From: Cupriavidus numazuensis
Lineage (GTDB): Bacteria; Pseudomonadota; Gammaproteobacteria; Burkholderiales; Burkholderiaceae
Length of the DNA: 64,000 nt
Assembly (NCBI RefSeq): GCF_905397435.1
Contig: NZ_CAJPVI010000006.1
Coordinates: 1-64,000, forward strand
Direction of reading: 5' to 3'
Shown: positions 1-7,853 of the stretch, piece after piece
How positions within the stretch are numbered: position 1 is the stretch's first letter
Layout of the letters: every line of letters starts with the position of its first letter
The notes under the pieces: model-generated
Database searches by the model: none
Told to the model about the DNA's origin: nothing
The model's input: only the letters and a program-made list of their open reading frames with translations
Program-made: the position numbers and the translations under genes

Positions 1-665
1 TTCGGCTGCGCTACGCGCAGAGCTCAAGTCTGAGCGCGTGGGCCCAGGGCAAACCACGCCTCGGTGAAGACGCCCGCGCATGCATGCGCGTAGAGCAAAA
101 AAACGAACCTCGGACGTCAGCGACGTTGATGAGTTTGCCCCCAGACGACGACGCGCGCGCAGCGCAGCCGAAGGCGTCCCACCACTGACCTGGTTGAAAC
201 GCTGTACCCGAGTTCGTCTTGGGGATCGTCCAAAAGCCGTGCCGCGCGAGGCACAGGTTCTGACTCACATTGCGTAGCAGGTTGGAACGGCCGACCACCA
301 TCGCAGGCGTCCAAAGCCGTTTGAACGACTGCCACCGTGGAATTGATGGCCAGCGGCAACGACGCGCTTTTCTGCCTACTCTTTTGTCGCTCGGACAAAA
401 GAGTAGGTCGCCGGCTACGCCGGCGAAACAGCGGCGCCTGCCAAGAACGACACCCCAATCCCAACCCCCAAACCCTTGCGGGCAACGCCAGCAAAACATC
501 GACATACCAATCCCGACACCCCCTCAATTCGGCAAAACCCCTTCTTTATTGCAATCCCTTCACCCACCGCAAGTTTCTTGATACCGATTTTAGGTGCCGG
601 TCCTTATCGTGGCAGGCTGTCCCGCGGTGCTCCGCGGGCAGCTTATCAACTCTGCCTCGATAACA
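1..665. other. non-coding stretch before the porin gene
   Basis: I see no credible gene here. The open frames on both strands overlap each other, have no convincing ribosome binding site and give low-complexity Arg/Pro/Ser-rich translations typical of GC-rich shadow frames. The stretch contains the paired inverted repeats annotated at 375-426. The region just before the porin start (about 520-590) is relatively AT-rich and may hold its promoter, but no clear -35/-10 pair could be fixed. Confidence 0.6.
375..426. repeat. tandem pair of inverted repeats (intergenic hairpin element)
   Basis: Two perfect inverted repeats lie back to back. The first has 13-bp arms (375-387 and 395-407; arm CCTACTCTTTTGT) around a 7-nt spacer. 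The second has 8-bp arms (408-415 and 419-426; arm TCGCCGGC) around TAC. It resembles dispersed intergenic hairpin elements of Burkholderiales genomes; that family link is from memory, not a search. No T-tract follows, so a simple terminator role is not obvious. Confidence 0.6.
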
Positions 666-1454
666 ATGACAGCATTGCGCAAACCGGCCGCCTGGATGAC
701 GGCCGCGATCTCTTCGGTTGGCTTCTTCAGCACCACCACTGTTCTCGCACAGTTCGCACCTGAGCCGGCCGCCGAACCGGCATCCGCATGGACGGTCACC
801 GCGAATGTCGCGCTGGCCACCGAGTACCGCTATCGCGGCCTGATGCAGACCAATCGCCGTCCGGCCATCCAGGGTGGCTTCGATGTCAGCCACGAATCCG
901 GCTTCTATCTCGGCAATTGGAACTCGAACATCAGCTGGCTCGGCGACAGCAATCCCGATGTCTCGGCGCCGATCGAGATGGACTTCTATGGCGGTTTCAA
1001 GAACACGTTTGGCGGCGGCGACTGGAACTATGACGTCGGCGTGCTGCAGTACTACTATCCTGGCGACTATCCGGCCGGCTATGTGCGGCCCTATACCACC
1101 GAACTGTACGCAGGCATCGGCTATGGCCCGGTGTTCCTGAAATACTCCTACGCGCCGACGAACCTCTTCGGGTTTGCCGACAGCAAGCACAGCTGGTATG
1201 CCGATCTGTCGGCGAACGTGCCGCTCAATGTGTGGGGCCTGACGCTGAATGCGCACGTGGGCTATCAGAAGGTGCAGTTCACCGATGCGTCGTACGCGGA
1301 CTGGAAGCTCGGCCTGACCAAGGACCTGGGCAAGGGCTTCTCAGTGTCGGTGGCATACATCGATACCAATGCCGACAAGACGGTCTATACCAACGCCAAG
1401 GGCCGCTACATGGGCAAGGCGACGGCATGGGCGTCGATCAGCAAGACGTTCTGA
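666..1454 (+). CDS. TorF family putative outer-membrane porin
   Basis: A 262-residue protein with an N-terminal signal peptide (basic start, hydrophobic stretch, likely cleavage after VLAQ). The mature part has alternating aromatic/polar segments and many Tyr, Trp and Gly, as in a small outer-membrane beta-barrel, and ends in Phe (SKTF), a typical OMP C-terminal signature. The segment near residues 50-60 (ATEYRYRGLMQ) resembles TorF/Gcw_chp family proteins (TIGR02001 type). The ATG at 666 is preferred to an in-frame start at 594 because the signal peptide then begins properly; no strong Shine-Dalgarno is visible. The substrate is unknown. It stands alone, followed by a small inverted repeat and the DapA-family pair. 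Confidence 0.75.
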   Translation: MTALRKPAAWMTAAISSVGFFSTTTVLAQFAPEPAAEPASAWTVTANVALATEYRYRGLMQTNRRPAIQGGFDVSHESGFYLGNWNSNISWLGDSNPDVSAPIEMDFYGGFKNTFGGGDWNYDVGVLQYYYPGDYPAGYVRPYTTELYAGIGYGPVFLKYSYAPTNLFGFADSKHSWYADLSANVPLNVWGLTLNAHVGYQKVQFTDASYADWKLGLTKDLGKGFSVSVAYIDTNADKTVYTNAKGRYMGKATAWASISKTF

Positions 1455-1510
1455 AGCAGTCCGTCTTGATGGGAATTTGATACGCGGCCGAGGTATTGCT
1501 GCATCAAATT

Positions 1511-1526
1511 TAGGCCGTCAGGCCTA
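1511..1526. repeat. short inverted repeat TAGGCC-GTCA-GGCCTA
   Basis: Perfect 6-bp arms around a 4-nt loop in the gap between the porin gene and the next small ORF. It has no T-run, so it is at best a weak transcript-end hairpin or a protein-binding palindrome. Confidence 0.3.
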
Positions 1527-1574
1527 GCATGGATCCATGTTCAACAGCCGGCTCGCGAACGCGGGCCAACGTAC

Positions 1575-1910
1575 ATGCCCCAGTCGAACCTTGCTGCCGA
1601 TGCCACTCCCCGACGTCGAGCCCTGCAGACCCGTAGCGCGCATGCAAAAGCTACGCCCGTCTGGATTCGCTTCCGGCTCGCGGTGGCATCCACGGAAGTC
1701 TTCACGATCCGTCAGGCGCTGCAGCGTGCCATCGGCCAGCTCGCGCGCATCTATATCGTGAGGGTCGATCACCGCCATCACGAGACGACAGTGCAAGTGG
1801 AAGTCTCGCGCGCGCATCGCGAGCACGCCATGGATGCCATCATGCATGCGCTGCCGGCCGCGGAGTTCGGGTTTGCGACGGAACTGGGTGCCGATCATGT
1901 GGCGCACTGA
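1575..1910 (+). CDS. small hypothetical protein overlapping the DapA-family gene
   Basis: A 111-residue ORF whose last codons overlap the next gene by 14 bp, which suggests translational coupling. From about residue 28 it reads like real protein: an alternating beta-alpha-beta pattern (VWIRFRLAVAS, then a helix IRQALQRAIGQL, then IYIVRVDHRHHETTVQVEVS, then a helix MDAIMHAL). Third positions there are GC-rich, as in genuine genes of this genome. The size and order vaguely recall a single ACT-like regulatory fold, but no diagnostic motif is present. The first 27 residues are low complexity and the ribosome binding site is poor, so the true start may lie downstream. Function unknown. Confidence 0.5.
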   Translation: MPQSNLAADATPRRRALQTRSAHAKATPVWIRFRLAVASTEVFTIRQALQRAIGQLARIYIVRVDHRHHETTVQVEVSRAHREHAMDAIMHALPAAEFGFATELGADHVAH

Positions 1911-2868
1911 AGAGAGCGGCTTCGCGGCTGCGGCGATCGATGCCTGCCTGCGTCCGTTCGCGGGAAGGCATGCGCCGCCGTGGGGTATGTGGTTGCCGAT
2001 GGTGACGCCGATGCGCGGTACCGCTCTGGACCTGCCCGCGGCGGCGCGGCTCGCGGAGCGCTATGTGCGCGCAGGCGTGGACGGTCTCATCATCTTGGGT
2101 ACTACGGGGGAGGGCGGCCTGCTTTCGCCGCTGGAACGGCTCGCGCTGGCCGCGACGGTGCTGGAGGCGGTGAATGGCGCCGTGCCCGTGATGGCCGGCG
2201 TGGGTGGCGTCGATACGCGCGCGGTGTGCGAACAGGTGCGCGAGCTTGACCACCTAGACCTTGCGGGCTATCTGGTTCCGCCACCGTACTACCTGCGTCC
2301 GTCGGATGCGGGCATCACATGGCACTTCGCCGAGGTCCTGAAGGCGACGCAGCGGCCACTGATGCTGTACAACGTGCCGAAGCGGACGGGTTGCGCCATG
2401 TCGCTGTCGCTCACTCAGTCGCTGCTGGCGCATCCACGCATTGTGGCAGTGAAGGAGTGCGATGCCGTCAATCTGCGCGAAATCGCAGGCCGACAGTCGT
2501 TCCCGGTGTTTTGCGGCGAAGATGCGCGCATGCTGGACCATCTGCTGGCAGGCGGCGCGGGTGCGGTGCCTGCGTCGGCCCATATCCGGCCCGATCTGTT
2601 TGTCCGGCTGCTGCACCTTGCCGAAACAGGGCGGCGTCTCGCGGCGGGCGCGCTGTTCAGCCAGCTTGAACCATTGGTGTCGCTGATGTTCGCGGAGCCG
2701 AATCCGGCGCCCGTGAAGGCGGCTCTGGCGATGGAGGGGTGGATCGCCCCCGATGTGCGTCTGCCTTTGGAACCAGCCAGCAAGGTGCTTTGGCAGCGAC
2801 TGGAGTCGGCGATGGCGCTGCTGCCAGTTAGCGTTGCGGAAGACGGGTGCGAGGCGAGCGCGTCTTGA
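1897..2868 (+). CDS. DapA/NanA family lyase (dihydrodipicolinate synthase-like)
   Basis: A 323-residue class I aldolase-fold protein of the DapA/N-acetylneuraminate lyase family, which condenses or cleaves pyruvate with an aldehyde through a Schiff base. The GTTGEG pyruvate-binding motif is at 68-73, the family Tyr at 158 (LYNVPKRT) and the Schiff-base Lys at 186 (AVKEC). It is about 30 residues longer than typical DapA because of an N-terminal extension. The start at 1897 lies inside the end of the preceding small ORF, giving a 14-bp overlap. The context is not a lysine operon, so it may be a paralogue with another aldehyde substrate; I leave the symbol empty for that reason. A bidirectional terminator follows. 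Confidence 0.8.
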   Translation: MWRTEESGFAAAAIDACLRPFAGRHAPPWGMWLPMVTPMRGTALDLPAAARLAERYVRAGVDGLIILGTTGEGGLLSPLERLALAATVLEAVNGAVPVMAGVGGVDTRAVCEQVRELDHLDLAGYLVPPPYYLRPSDAGITWHFAEVLKATQRPLMLYNVPKRTGCAMSLSLTQSLLAHPRIVAVKECDAVNLREIAGRQSFPVFCGEDARMLDHLLAGGAGAVPASAHIRPDLFVRLLHLAETGRRLAAGALFSQLEPLVSLMFAEPNPAPVKAALAMEGWIAPDVRLPLEPASKVLWQRLESAMALLPVSVAEDGCEASAS

Positions 2869-2903
2869 AGGACGGGCAGCAAGCACGAAGCGACAAAAAG
2901 AAA

Positions 2904-2929
2904 AAGGCCGATGCTTTCGCATCGGCCTT
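2904..2929. terminator. bidirectional Rho-independent terminator (DapA-like gene / tRNA-Asn)
   Basis: An 11-bp perfect stem (AAGGCCGATGC with its complement) around a TTTC loop. The top strand continues TTCGTCTTG; on the bottom strand the A-rich flank becomes a T-rich tract. It sits between the convergent DapA-like gene and tRNA-Asn and can serve both. Confidence 0.8.
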
Positions 2930-2943
2930 CGTCTTGTATCGGA

Positions 2944-3019
2944 TGGCTCCCCGACCTGGGCTCGAACCAGGGACCTACGGATTAACAGTCCGGCGCTCTA
3001 CCGACTGAGCTATCGGGGA
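2944..3019 (-). tRNA. tRNA-Asn (anticodon GTT)
   Basis: A 76-nt cloverleaf on the minus strand beginning TCCCCGATAGCTCAG and ending TCGGGGAGCCA. The 7-bp acceptor stem pairs TCCCCGA with TCGGGGA. The D-loop contains AGTCGGTAGA, the anticodon loop reads CTGTTAA (GTT, Asn) and the T-loop GGTTCGAGCC. The 3' CCA is encoded. Its terminator is the hairpin at 2904-2929. Confidence 0.97.
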
Positions 3020-3216
3020 ACAGCAGAGAAAGAAATTATAGCCAGTTTCTCATTCTCTCGTCAATACCCTTCGGCATCTTTTTGTTGCCGCCGGTTTGTA
3101 CTGGCGAGATGACTGGCTGCTGCGGGCGCTGTGCAGGGAGTCTTGTCCGACCCTCCACTGCGTCGCATCCGACAGCGAGGCCGCATTATAGCGGCGCGCC
3201 GGACGTACAGCCAAAA

Positions 3217-3245
3217 GAAAAAGCCGCCATTGCGGCGGCCTTTTT
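3217..3245 (-). terminator. Rho-independent terminator of the ferredoxin-NADP reductase gene
   Basis: A GCCGCC/GGCGGC stem around ATTGC, flanked by A-runs on the left and T-runs on the right, so it could work in both directions. It lies 28 bp past the stop codon of the minus-strand reductase gene. Confidence 0.75.
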
Positions 3246-3272
3246 CTTCGATCGCGGCGGGCCGCGCCGTGA

Positions 3273-4379
3273 TCAGTCGAACACGGGCGATTCCACACCG
3301 AGCACCTTGTGCAGCTTCGGCGAGGTGGTGGTGTACTGCATGTGGATCTTCTTTTCAGGGAAGATATACGGTGCAGCACCAAACGCAGCCAACGCGGCCT
3401 CGTGGAAGCCCGACAGGATCAGCTTCTTCTTACCGGGGTAGGTGTTGATGTCACCCACGGCAAAAATGCCCGGGATATTGGTCTGGAACTTCTCGGTGTC
3501 GACCTTGATCTGCTTGCGTTCCAGGTCCAGGCCCCACTCGGCGATCGGGCCGAGCTTCGGCGACAGGCCGAAGAACACCAGCACGTCGTCCACCGGCAGG
3601 CGGCGGGTCACGCCGTCGGCGCCGGTCACCTTGATCTCGTTGAGCACGCCGTCCTTCTCTTCATAGCCGCCGATCTGGCCGACCAGGAACTGCATTTCCA
3701 TCTGTTCGCACAGTTCCTTCATCTTGGCGACCGATGCCGGTGCGGCGCGGAAGCCATCGCGGCGGTGGATCATCACCACCGACTCGGCCTTGCCGACCAG
3801 GTCCAGCGTCCAGTCCAGCGCGGAATCGCCGCCACCGACGATCACCAGGTTGCGGCCGTGGAAGCGGCTCGGATCCTTGACGCGGTAGAACAGCTGTTTG
3901 CCGTCGAACTTGTCGATGCCGTCGACCTTCAGCGTGCGCGGCTGGAACGAGCCCACGCCAGCGGCAATGAAGATGGTCTTGGTGATGAAGCGGGTTCCGA
4001 GCGAGGTCTCGACGAAGAAGCGGCCGTCGTCACGGCGCTCGACCACGGCGACTTCCTGGCCCAGGTGGAAGGTCGGGCCGAACGGCTCGATCTGCTTGAG
4101 CAGGTTGTCGGTCAGTTCCTGACCGGTGCAGCTCGGCACGGCCGGGATATCGTAGATGGGCTTGTCCGGATACAGCTCGACGCACTGGCCGCCGACCACC
4201 TTGAGGGAGTCGATGACGTGCGCCTTGATTTCGAGCAGGCCCAGTTCGAACACCTGGAACAGCCCGACCGGGCCGGCACCGACGATCAACGCATCGATTT
4301 CCAGCGGCTGGCCGCCAGCGGTACTGGCGTCAGCGGCCTTCGTCGTGTCGGCAACGGGATTGGGAATGCTCAAGTCCAT
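3273..4379 (-). CDS. ferredoxin--NADP+ reductase, thioredoxin-reductase-like type
   Basis: A 368-residue flavoprotein of the TrxR-like ferredoxin-NADP reductase class. It moves electrons between NADPH and ferredoxin in the cytoplasm. The FAD-binding Rossmann motif (VGAGPVG) is near residue 33, the NADPH motif ([12 protein letters not shown]) in the middle, and the second FAD motif ([13 protein letters not shown]) near the C-terminus. The redox CxxC of true thioredoxin reductases is absent, which supports FNR rather than TrxB. The start at 4379 (MDLSIPNP) is chosen over an upstream in-frame codon because of a nearby AGGA-like site and homologue length. The next gene upstream on the same strand encodes FdxA, a plausible redox partner. 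Confidence 0.88.
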   Translation of the reverse strand: MDLSIPNPVADTTKAADASTAGGQPLEIDALIVGAGPVGLFQVFELGLLEIKAHVIDSLKVVGGQCVELYPDKPIYDIPAVPSCTGQELTDNLLKQIEPFGPTFHLGQEVAVVERRDDGRFFVETSLGTRFITKTIFIAAGVGSFQPRTLKVDGIDKFDGKQLFYRVKDPSRFHGRNLVIVGGGDSALDWTLDLVGKAESVVMIHRRDGFRAAPASVAKMKELCEQMEMQFLVGQIGGYEEKDGVLNEIKVTGADGVTRRLPVDDVLVFFGLSPKLGPIAEWGLDLERKQIKVDTEKFQTNIPGIFAVGDINTYPGKKKLILSGFHEAALAAFGAAPYIFPEKKIHMQYTTTSPKLHKVLGVESPVFD

Positions 4380-4453
4380 AATCGTCCTGATACGTTGTGG
4401 GCACCGCGTGCCCGGCATTGCGGAAAGCGCGTGGGGACGGCTTTCTAGTCAGC

Positions 4454-4777
4454 TCAGCGCTGCAGGTATTGCAGCTTGTCGGTCGTGTCCTTCCACTCTT
4501 CGGCCTCGGCCAGCGGGGCCTTGGTCTTGGTGATGGACGGCCAATTGCGCGCCAGCTCGGCGTTCAGGTCAATGAACTGCTGCTGGTCGCCCGGAACGTC
4601 TTCCTCGGCGTAAATGGCGTTCACCGGGCATTCGGCCACGCACACGGCGCAGTCGATACACTCATCCGGGTCAATGGCCAGGAAATTCGGGCCTTCACGG
4701 AAACAATCCACCGGACATACGTCAACGCAGTCTGTGTAGCGGCAACGGATGCAGGATTCGGTGACAACGTGAGTCAT
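4454..4777 (-). CDS. fdxA: 7Fe ferredoxin FdxA
   Basis: A 107-residue ferredoxin. C9, C12, C17, C21 and C25 and then C40, C43, C46 and C50 give the CxxC-x4-CxxxCPxxC and CxxCxxxCP arrangement of Azotobacter-type ferredoxins carrying one 3Fe-4S and one 4Fe-4S cluster. The C-terminal tail (about 50 residues, [17 protein letters not shown]) is typical of the FdxA subgroup. The start at 4777 (MTHVVTESC) fixes the N-terminus; an upstream in-frame extension is not family-like. It is followed on the same strand by the ferredoxin-NADP reductase gene with a gap of about 75 bp, so the two are probably co-transcribed. Confidence 0.93.
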   Translation of the reverse strand: MTHVVTESCIRCRYTDCVDVCPVDCFREGPNFLAIDPDECIDCAVCVAECPVNAIYAEEDVPGDQQQFIDLNAELARNWPSITKTKAPLAEAEEWKDTTDKLQYLQR

Positions 4778-5101
4778 TTCGGTTCCAGGAAAACGGGTCG
4801 GCTTTTGATGGGAAACTGGTTTCGGCCGCTTATATGCCAGCGCAAGCCCTTGCATGTCCGCCAATGGCGGGCTGCACGGGACGAGCGAGTGCCGTGGCCT
4901 TTCAGAAGCCGATATTGTATCCGAGCCTTCTGGCAAGAATAGCGGGTCTATATAGCTGGATCAGATAGTTTTCTTATTTCTTTATGTATATTTGATTGCG
5001 AACAGGTCTGTGCCAGGCGGCGCAGCGGTGGCACGATGCCATGGTGCCGGACGCACTTTGCACCGGCACGTCCGCCGTCGTGACCACCAGGAGAAGCTCA
5101 C
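4778..5101. other. divergent intergenic region between fdxA and a secreted-protein gene
   Basis: 324 bp with no credible gene. A notably AT-rich stretch at about 4945-4998 stands out from the GC-rich surroundings and is the likely promoter zone for the plus-strand secreted protein. I could not fix a -35/-10 pair with confidence for either direction. Confidence 0.5.
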
Positions 5102-5653
5102 ATGCCTTGCCAGCAGCGCTTTGGTTCGTGGGGGTTAAGGAAGTGGGCGCTTCGCCGGGCCCTGTATGGGTTATTCGGGCTCCCTATGCTGGGAGCCGTG
5201 GTGCCGTCCGTCGCGAATGCGCAGACGTTGTCCGAGCCGGCCATGGCCGATAGCGTGGTATCGCGCCTGGTGGCCTGGCGCACGCGCTCGGATCAGCCGG
5301 TGACGCTGGCGGCACTGACGAGCTTCGATTGGGAGAGCTTCAGCGTCACACGGGCTCCCGCAGGAGATGCCATGGCCAGTTGCGGCCGCGCCGGGCTGCT
5401 GCCGTGTGGCCCCGAGCTGCAGCCCGAAGCGGGCCAGATGGTACAGGTGCTGACTTTCCAGCGCTTGGGACGCCAGGTTTACTCCGAGCGCATCATGGCG
5501 GAGAACGGCGCCTTTGCCGATCCGTTACCGGTGCAGGTGCCGCGTGCGGCGGCGACGCTGGTGTCCTGCCGCGCGAACGACGGCCGCCCGTTGTGGTGCG
5601 TACAGGGCGTGCCGGCCTTGCGGCGTCCGCAACCTTTTCTCGATGGCGGCTGA
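5102..5653 (+). CDS. small secreted protein of unknown function
   Basis: A 183-residue protein. The basic N-terminus followed by a hydrophobic core (LYGLFGLPMLGAVV) and SVANAQ is a clear signal peptide with likely cleavage near residue 41, so it is periplasmic or secreted. A good AGGAG ribosome binding site precedes the ATG at 5102. The mature part has four cysteines in two pairs (ASCGRAGLLPCG, and LVSCRANDGRPLWCVQG), which suggests one or two disulfide bonds. I do not recognise the family. A gap of about 80 bp with a small hairpin separates it from pncB, so no operon is clear. Confidence 0.7.
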   Translation: MPCQQRFGSWGLRKWALRRALYGLFGLPMLGAVVPSVANAQTLSEPAMADSVVSRLVAWRTRSDQPVTLAALTSFDWESFSVTRAPAGDAMASCGRAGLLPCGPELQPEAGQMVQVLTFQRLGRQVYSERIMAENGAFADPLPVQVPRAAATLVSCRANDGRPLWCVQGVPALRRPQPFLDGG

Positions 5654-5672
5654 ACGGCCCTCCAGGCGCACG

Positions 5673-5688
5673 CCGCCCGTGAGGGCGG
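5673..5688 (+). terminator. possible weak terminator hairpin before pncB
   Basis: A perfect CCGCCC-GTGA-GGGCGG stem-loop, 20 bp after the secreted-protein stop and followed by ACTTCGGTT. The tail has few T residues, so termination would be weak. Confidence 0.35.
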
Positions 5689-5736
5689 ACTTCGGTTAGC
5701 ATGTGTGCCTGAACCGGCATCGCCGTCTGGCCCGTT

Positions 5737-6915
5737 ATGATCATCCAATCCCTGCTCGACACCGACCTGTACAAGTTCACGATGATGCAGGTGGTGCTGC
5801 ATCATTTCCCGCAGGCGCAGGTCGAGTACCGCTTCAAGTGCCGGAACGCGGATGTTGACCTGACCCCGTATGTCGACGAGATCCGCGCGGAAGTGGCGCA
5901 GCTGTGCAGCCTTCGCTTCTCGGAAGACGAACTCGCCTACCTGCGTGGCATGCGCTTCATCAAGAGCGATTTCGTCGATTTCCTCGCGCTGTTCCACCTG
6001 AACGAGAAATACGTGTCGATCGAGCCGGCGCCGCAAGGCAACGGCGAAATCGAGATCGCGATTCGCGGCCCGTGGCTGCACACGATCCTGTTCGAGGTGC
6101 CGTTGCTGGCCATCGTCAACGAGGTCTATTTCCGGGCCACCCAGCCGCAGTCGGACTATGCCGAGGGCCGCCGCCGGCTGGAACAGAAGCTGACGCTGCT
6201 GCGGGCGCCGAAGTACCGCGACTGCGTGATTGCCGACTATGGCACGCGTCGGCGCTTCTCGCGCGACTGGCAGGAGGAAATCCTGCTGGCGACACGCAAG
6301 ACACTGGGGCCGCAACTGGCTGGCACCAGCAACGTGCTTTTTGCATACCGGCACAATATGGTGCCGCTGGGCACCATGGCCCATGAGTACCTGCAGGCGT
6401 GCCAGGCACTGGGTCCGCGCTTGCGCGATTCACAGGTCTTCGCGCTGGAGAACTGGGCGCGCGAATACCGGGGCGACCTGGGCATCGCGCTGTCGGACAC
6501 CTACGGCTTCGACGCGTTCCTGCGCGACTTCGACCTGTTTTTTTGCAAGCTGTTCGACGGCGTGCGACATGATTCGGGTGACCCGCTCCTGTGGGGCGAG
6601 AAGATGCTCGCGCACTACGCGGCCAACCGTGTCGATCCGCTTGGCAAGACGCTGATCTTCAGCGACAGCCTCGATATCCCGCGCGTGATCGAGCTGTACG
6701 AGCGGTTCCATGGCCGCTGCAAGCTGGCATTCGGCGTCGGCACCAACCTGACCAACGACCTCGGCTACACGCCGCTGCAGATCGTGATCAAGATGGTCCG
6801 CTGCAACGGGCAGCCGGTGGCCAAGCTGTCGGATACCCCGGAAAAGACCATGTGCGACGATGCCGGGTACCTGGCGTACCTGCGTCAGGTGTTTGACGTT
6901 AAGGCGTCCACGTAG
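5737..6915 (+). CDS. pncB: nicotinate phosphoribosyltransferase PncB
   Basis: A 392-residue enzyme of the NAD salvage (Preiss-Handler) pathway, making nicotinate mononucleotide from nicotinate and PRPP with ATP use. Its length is right for the bacterial family. The N-terminus ([14 protein letters not shown]) is diagnostic. The phosphoribosyl/phosphate-binding segment [16 protein letters not shown] and [11 protein letters not shown] near the C-terminus are both present, as is the YGTRRRFS segment. The ATG at 5737 has only a weak Shine-Dalgarno, but the conserved N-terminus starts there. No partner gene for NAD synthesis is adjacent. Confidence 0.95.
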   Translation: MIIQSLLDTDLYKFTMMQVVLHHFPQAQVEYRFKCRNADVDLTPYVDEIRAEVAQLCSLRFSEDELAYLRGMRFIKSDFVDFLALFHLNEKYVSIEPAPQGNGEIEIAIRGPWLHTILFEVPLLAIVNEVYFRATQPQSDYAEGRRRLEQKLTLLRAPKYRDCVIADYGTRRRFSRDWQEEILLATRKTLGPQLAGTSNVLFAYRHNMVPLGTMAHEYLQACQALGPRLRDSQVFALENWAREYRGDLGIALSDTYGFDAFLRDFDLFFCKLFDGVRHDSGDPLLWGEKMLAHYAANRVDPLGKTLIFSDSLDIPRVIELYERFHGRCKLAFGVGTNLTNDLGYTPLQIVIKMVRCNGQPVAKLSDTPEKTMCDDAGYLAYLRQVFDVKAST

Positions 6916-7006
6916 CAATTTTCATCGGCTCGGCGAGACGGGCGCGGTAGAGCGCGTCTCTATAATGGCGTGCATCGCACCGCATTTCTGAACTTGTCCA
7001 GGCCAT

Positions 7007-7693
7007 ATGGAAACCAACAACGCCCGTGATCGCATCTTTGCCCGTATCCGCGCTGCGCAGGGGCGTTCGCCCAAGGTGACCAGCGGCGAACGCGAGGCCG
7101 TGGCCGACTATCTGGCGCGCCATCCGCAGGGGCCGCGCCCGACGCCTCGGCCGGACCGCACTGAAGCGTTCATGGATTGGGCGCAGCGCATGGCTTCCAC
7201 CGTCGATCGCGTTGCCACGCTCGCCGACGTGCCGGCCGCAACGGTGCGCTACCTCGACAGCCTGAACCTCGCGCATCGCGCCGTGGCGTGGGATGCGTTC
7301 GGCGCGCTGCCATGGCAGCAAAGCGGCATGACCGTCGAATGCCGGCCTCCGGTGCGCGATCCGCAGGCCGATCACGACCATGGCGACCTGGTCGGCATTA
7401 CCGGCTGCTTCTGCGCCATTGCCGAGACCGGTTCGCTGATGCTGCTGTCTGGGCCCGAAACGTTTGCCTCGGCGGCGTTGCTGCCCGAAACGCATATCGC
7501 CGTGGTGCCCGTATCGCGCATCGTCGACAGTCTCGAAGACGCCTTTGCACTGGTACGCAGCGAACGCGGCGAGCTGCCGCGCGCGACCAATATCATCAGC
7601 GGTCCGTCGCGCACCGGCGACATCGAGCAGACCATCGTGCTCGGTGCCCACGGGCCGTACCGCGTCCACGTGATCCTGGTCGACCAGGCCTGA
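7007..7693 (+). CDS. LutC/YkgG family protein (lactate utilization protein C-like)
   Basis: A 228-residue protein of the LUD domain family (DUF162; LutC/YkgG). In lactate-oxidising operons LutC works with LutA and LutB. Family features are the acidic GDLVGITGCFCAIAETG block, the SGPETFASAALLPETHIAVV block and the C-terminal ISGPSRTGDIEQTIVLGAHGP block with its Gly-rich end. Here no lutA or lutB lies next to it: pncB is upstream and a sodium:proton antiporter downstream, so it is an orphan copy in this window. A TATAAT-like -10 element occurs at 6961-6966, without an obvious -35. Confidence 0.88.
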   Translation: METNNARDRIFARIRAAQGRSPKVTSGEREAVADYLARHPQGPRPTPRPDRTEAFMDWAQRMASTVDRVATLADVPAATVRYLDSLNLAHRAVAWDAFGALPWQQSGMTVECRPPVRDPQADHDHGDLVGITGCFCAIAETGSLMLLSGPETFASAALLPETHIAVVPVSRIVDSLEDAFALVRSERGELPRATNIISGPSRTGDIEQTIVLGAHGPYRVHVILVDQA

Positions 7694-7853
7694 TCTCGCC
7701 GCGCCTGTCCGGCTGGCGCCGCGCGGGACGCAGTGGCGCCTGATTTACACTGGCATGTTCACGCGCGAGGCGCCGGCATTGCCGCAGAGGGAACTCCGCT
7801 GCGGCAACGCCGGGCATTCAGCCACGCGCACTGTCAAAAGGAGAGCCCATCTG

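Noticed and set aside
6961..6966. Promoter of lutC (TATAAT)
   Set aside because: The -10 is perfect but no acceptable -35 lies 16-18 bp upstream, so it is mentioned only as a candidate in the gene entry.
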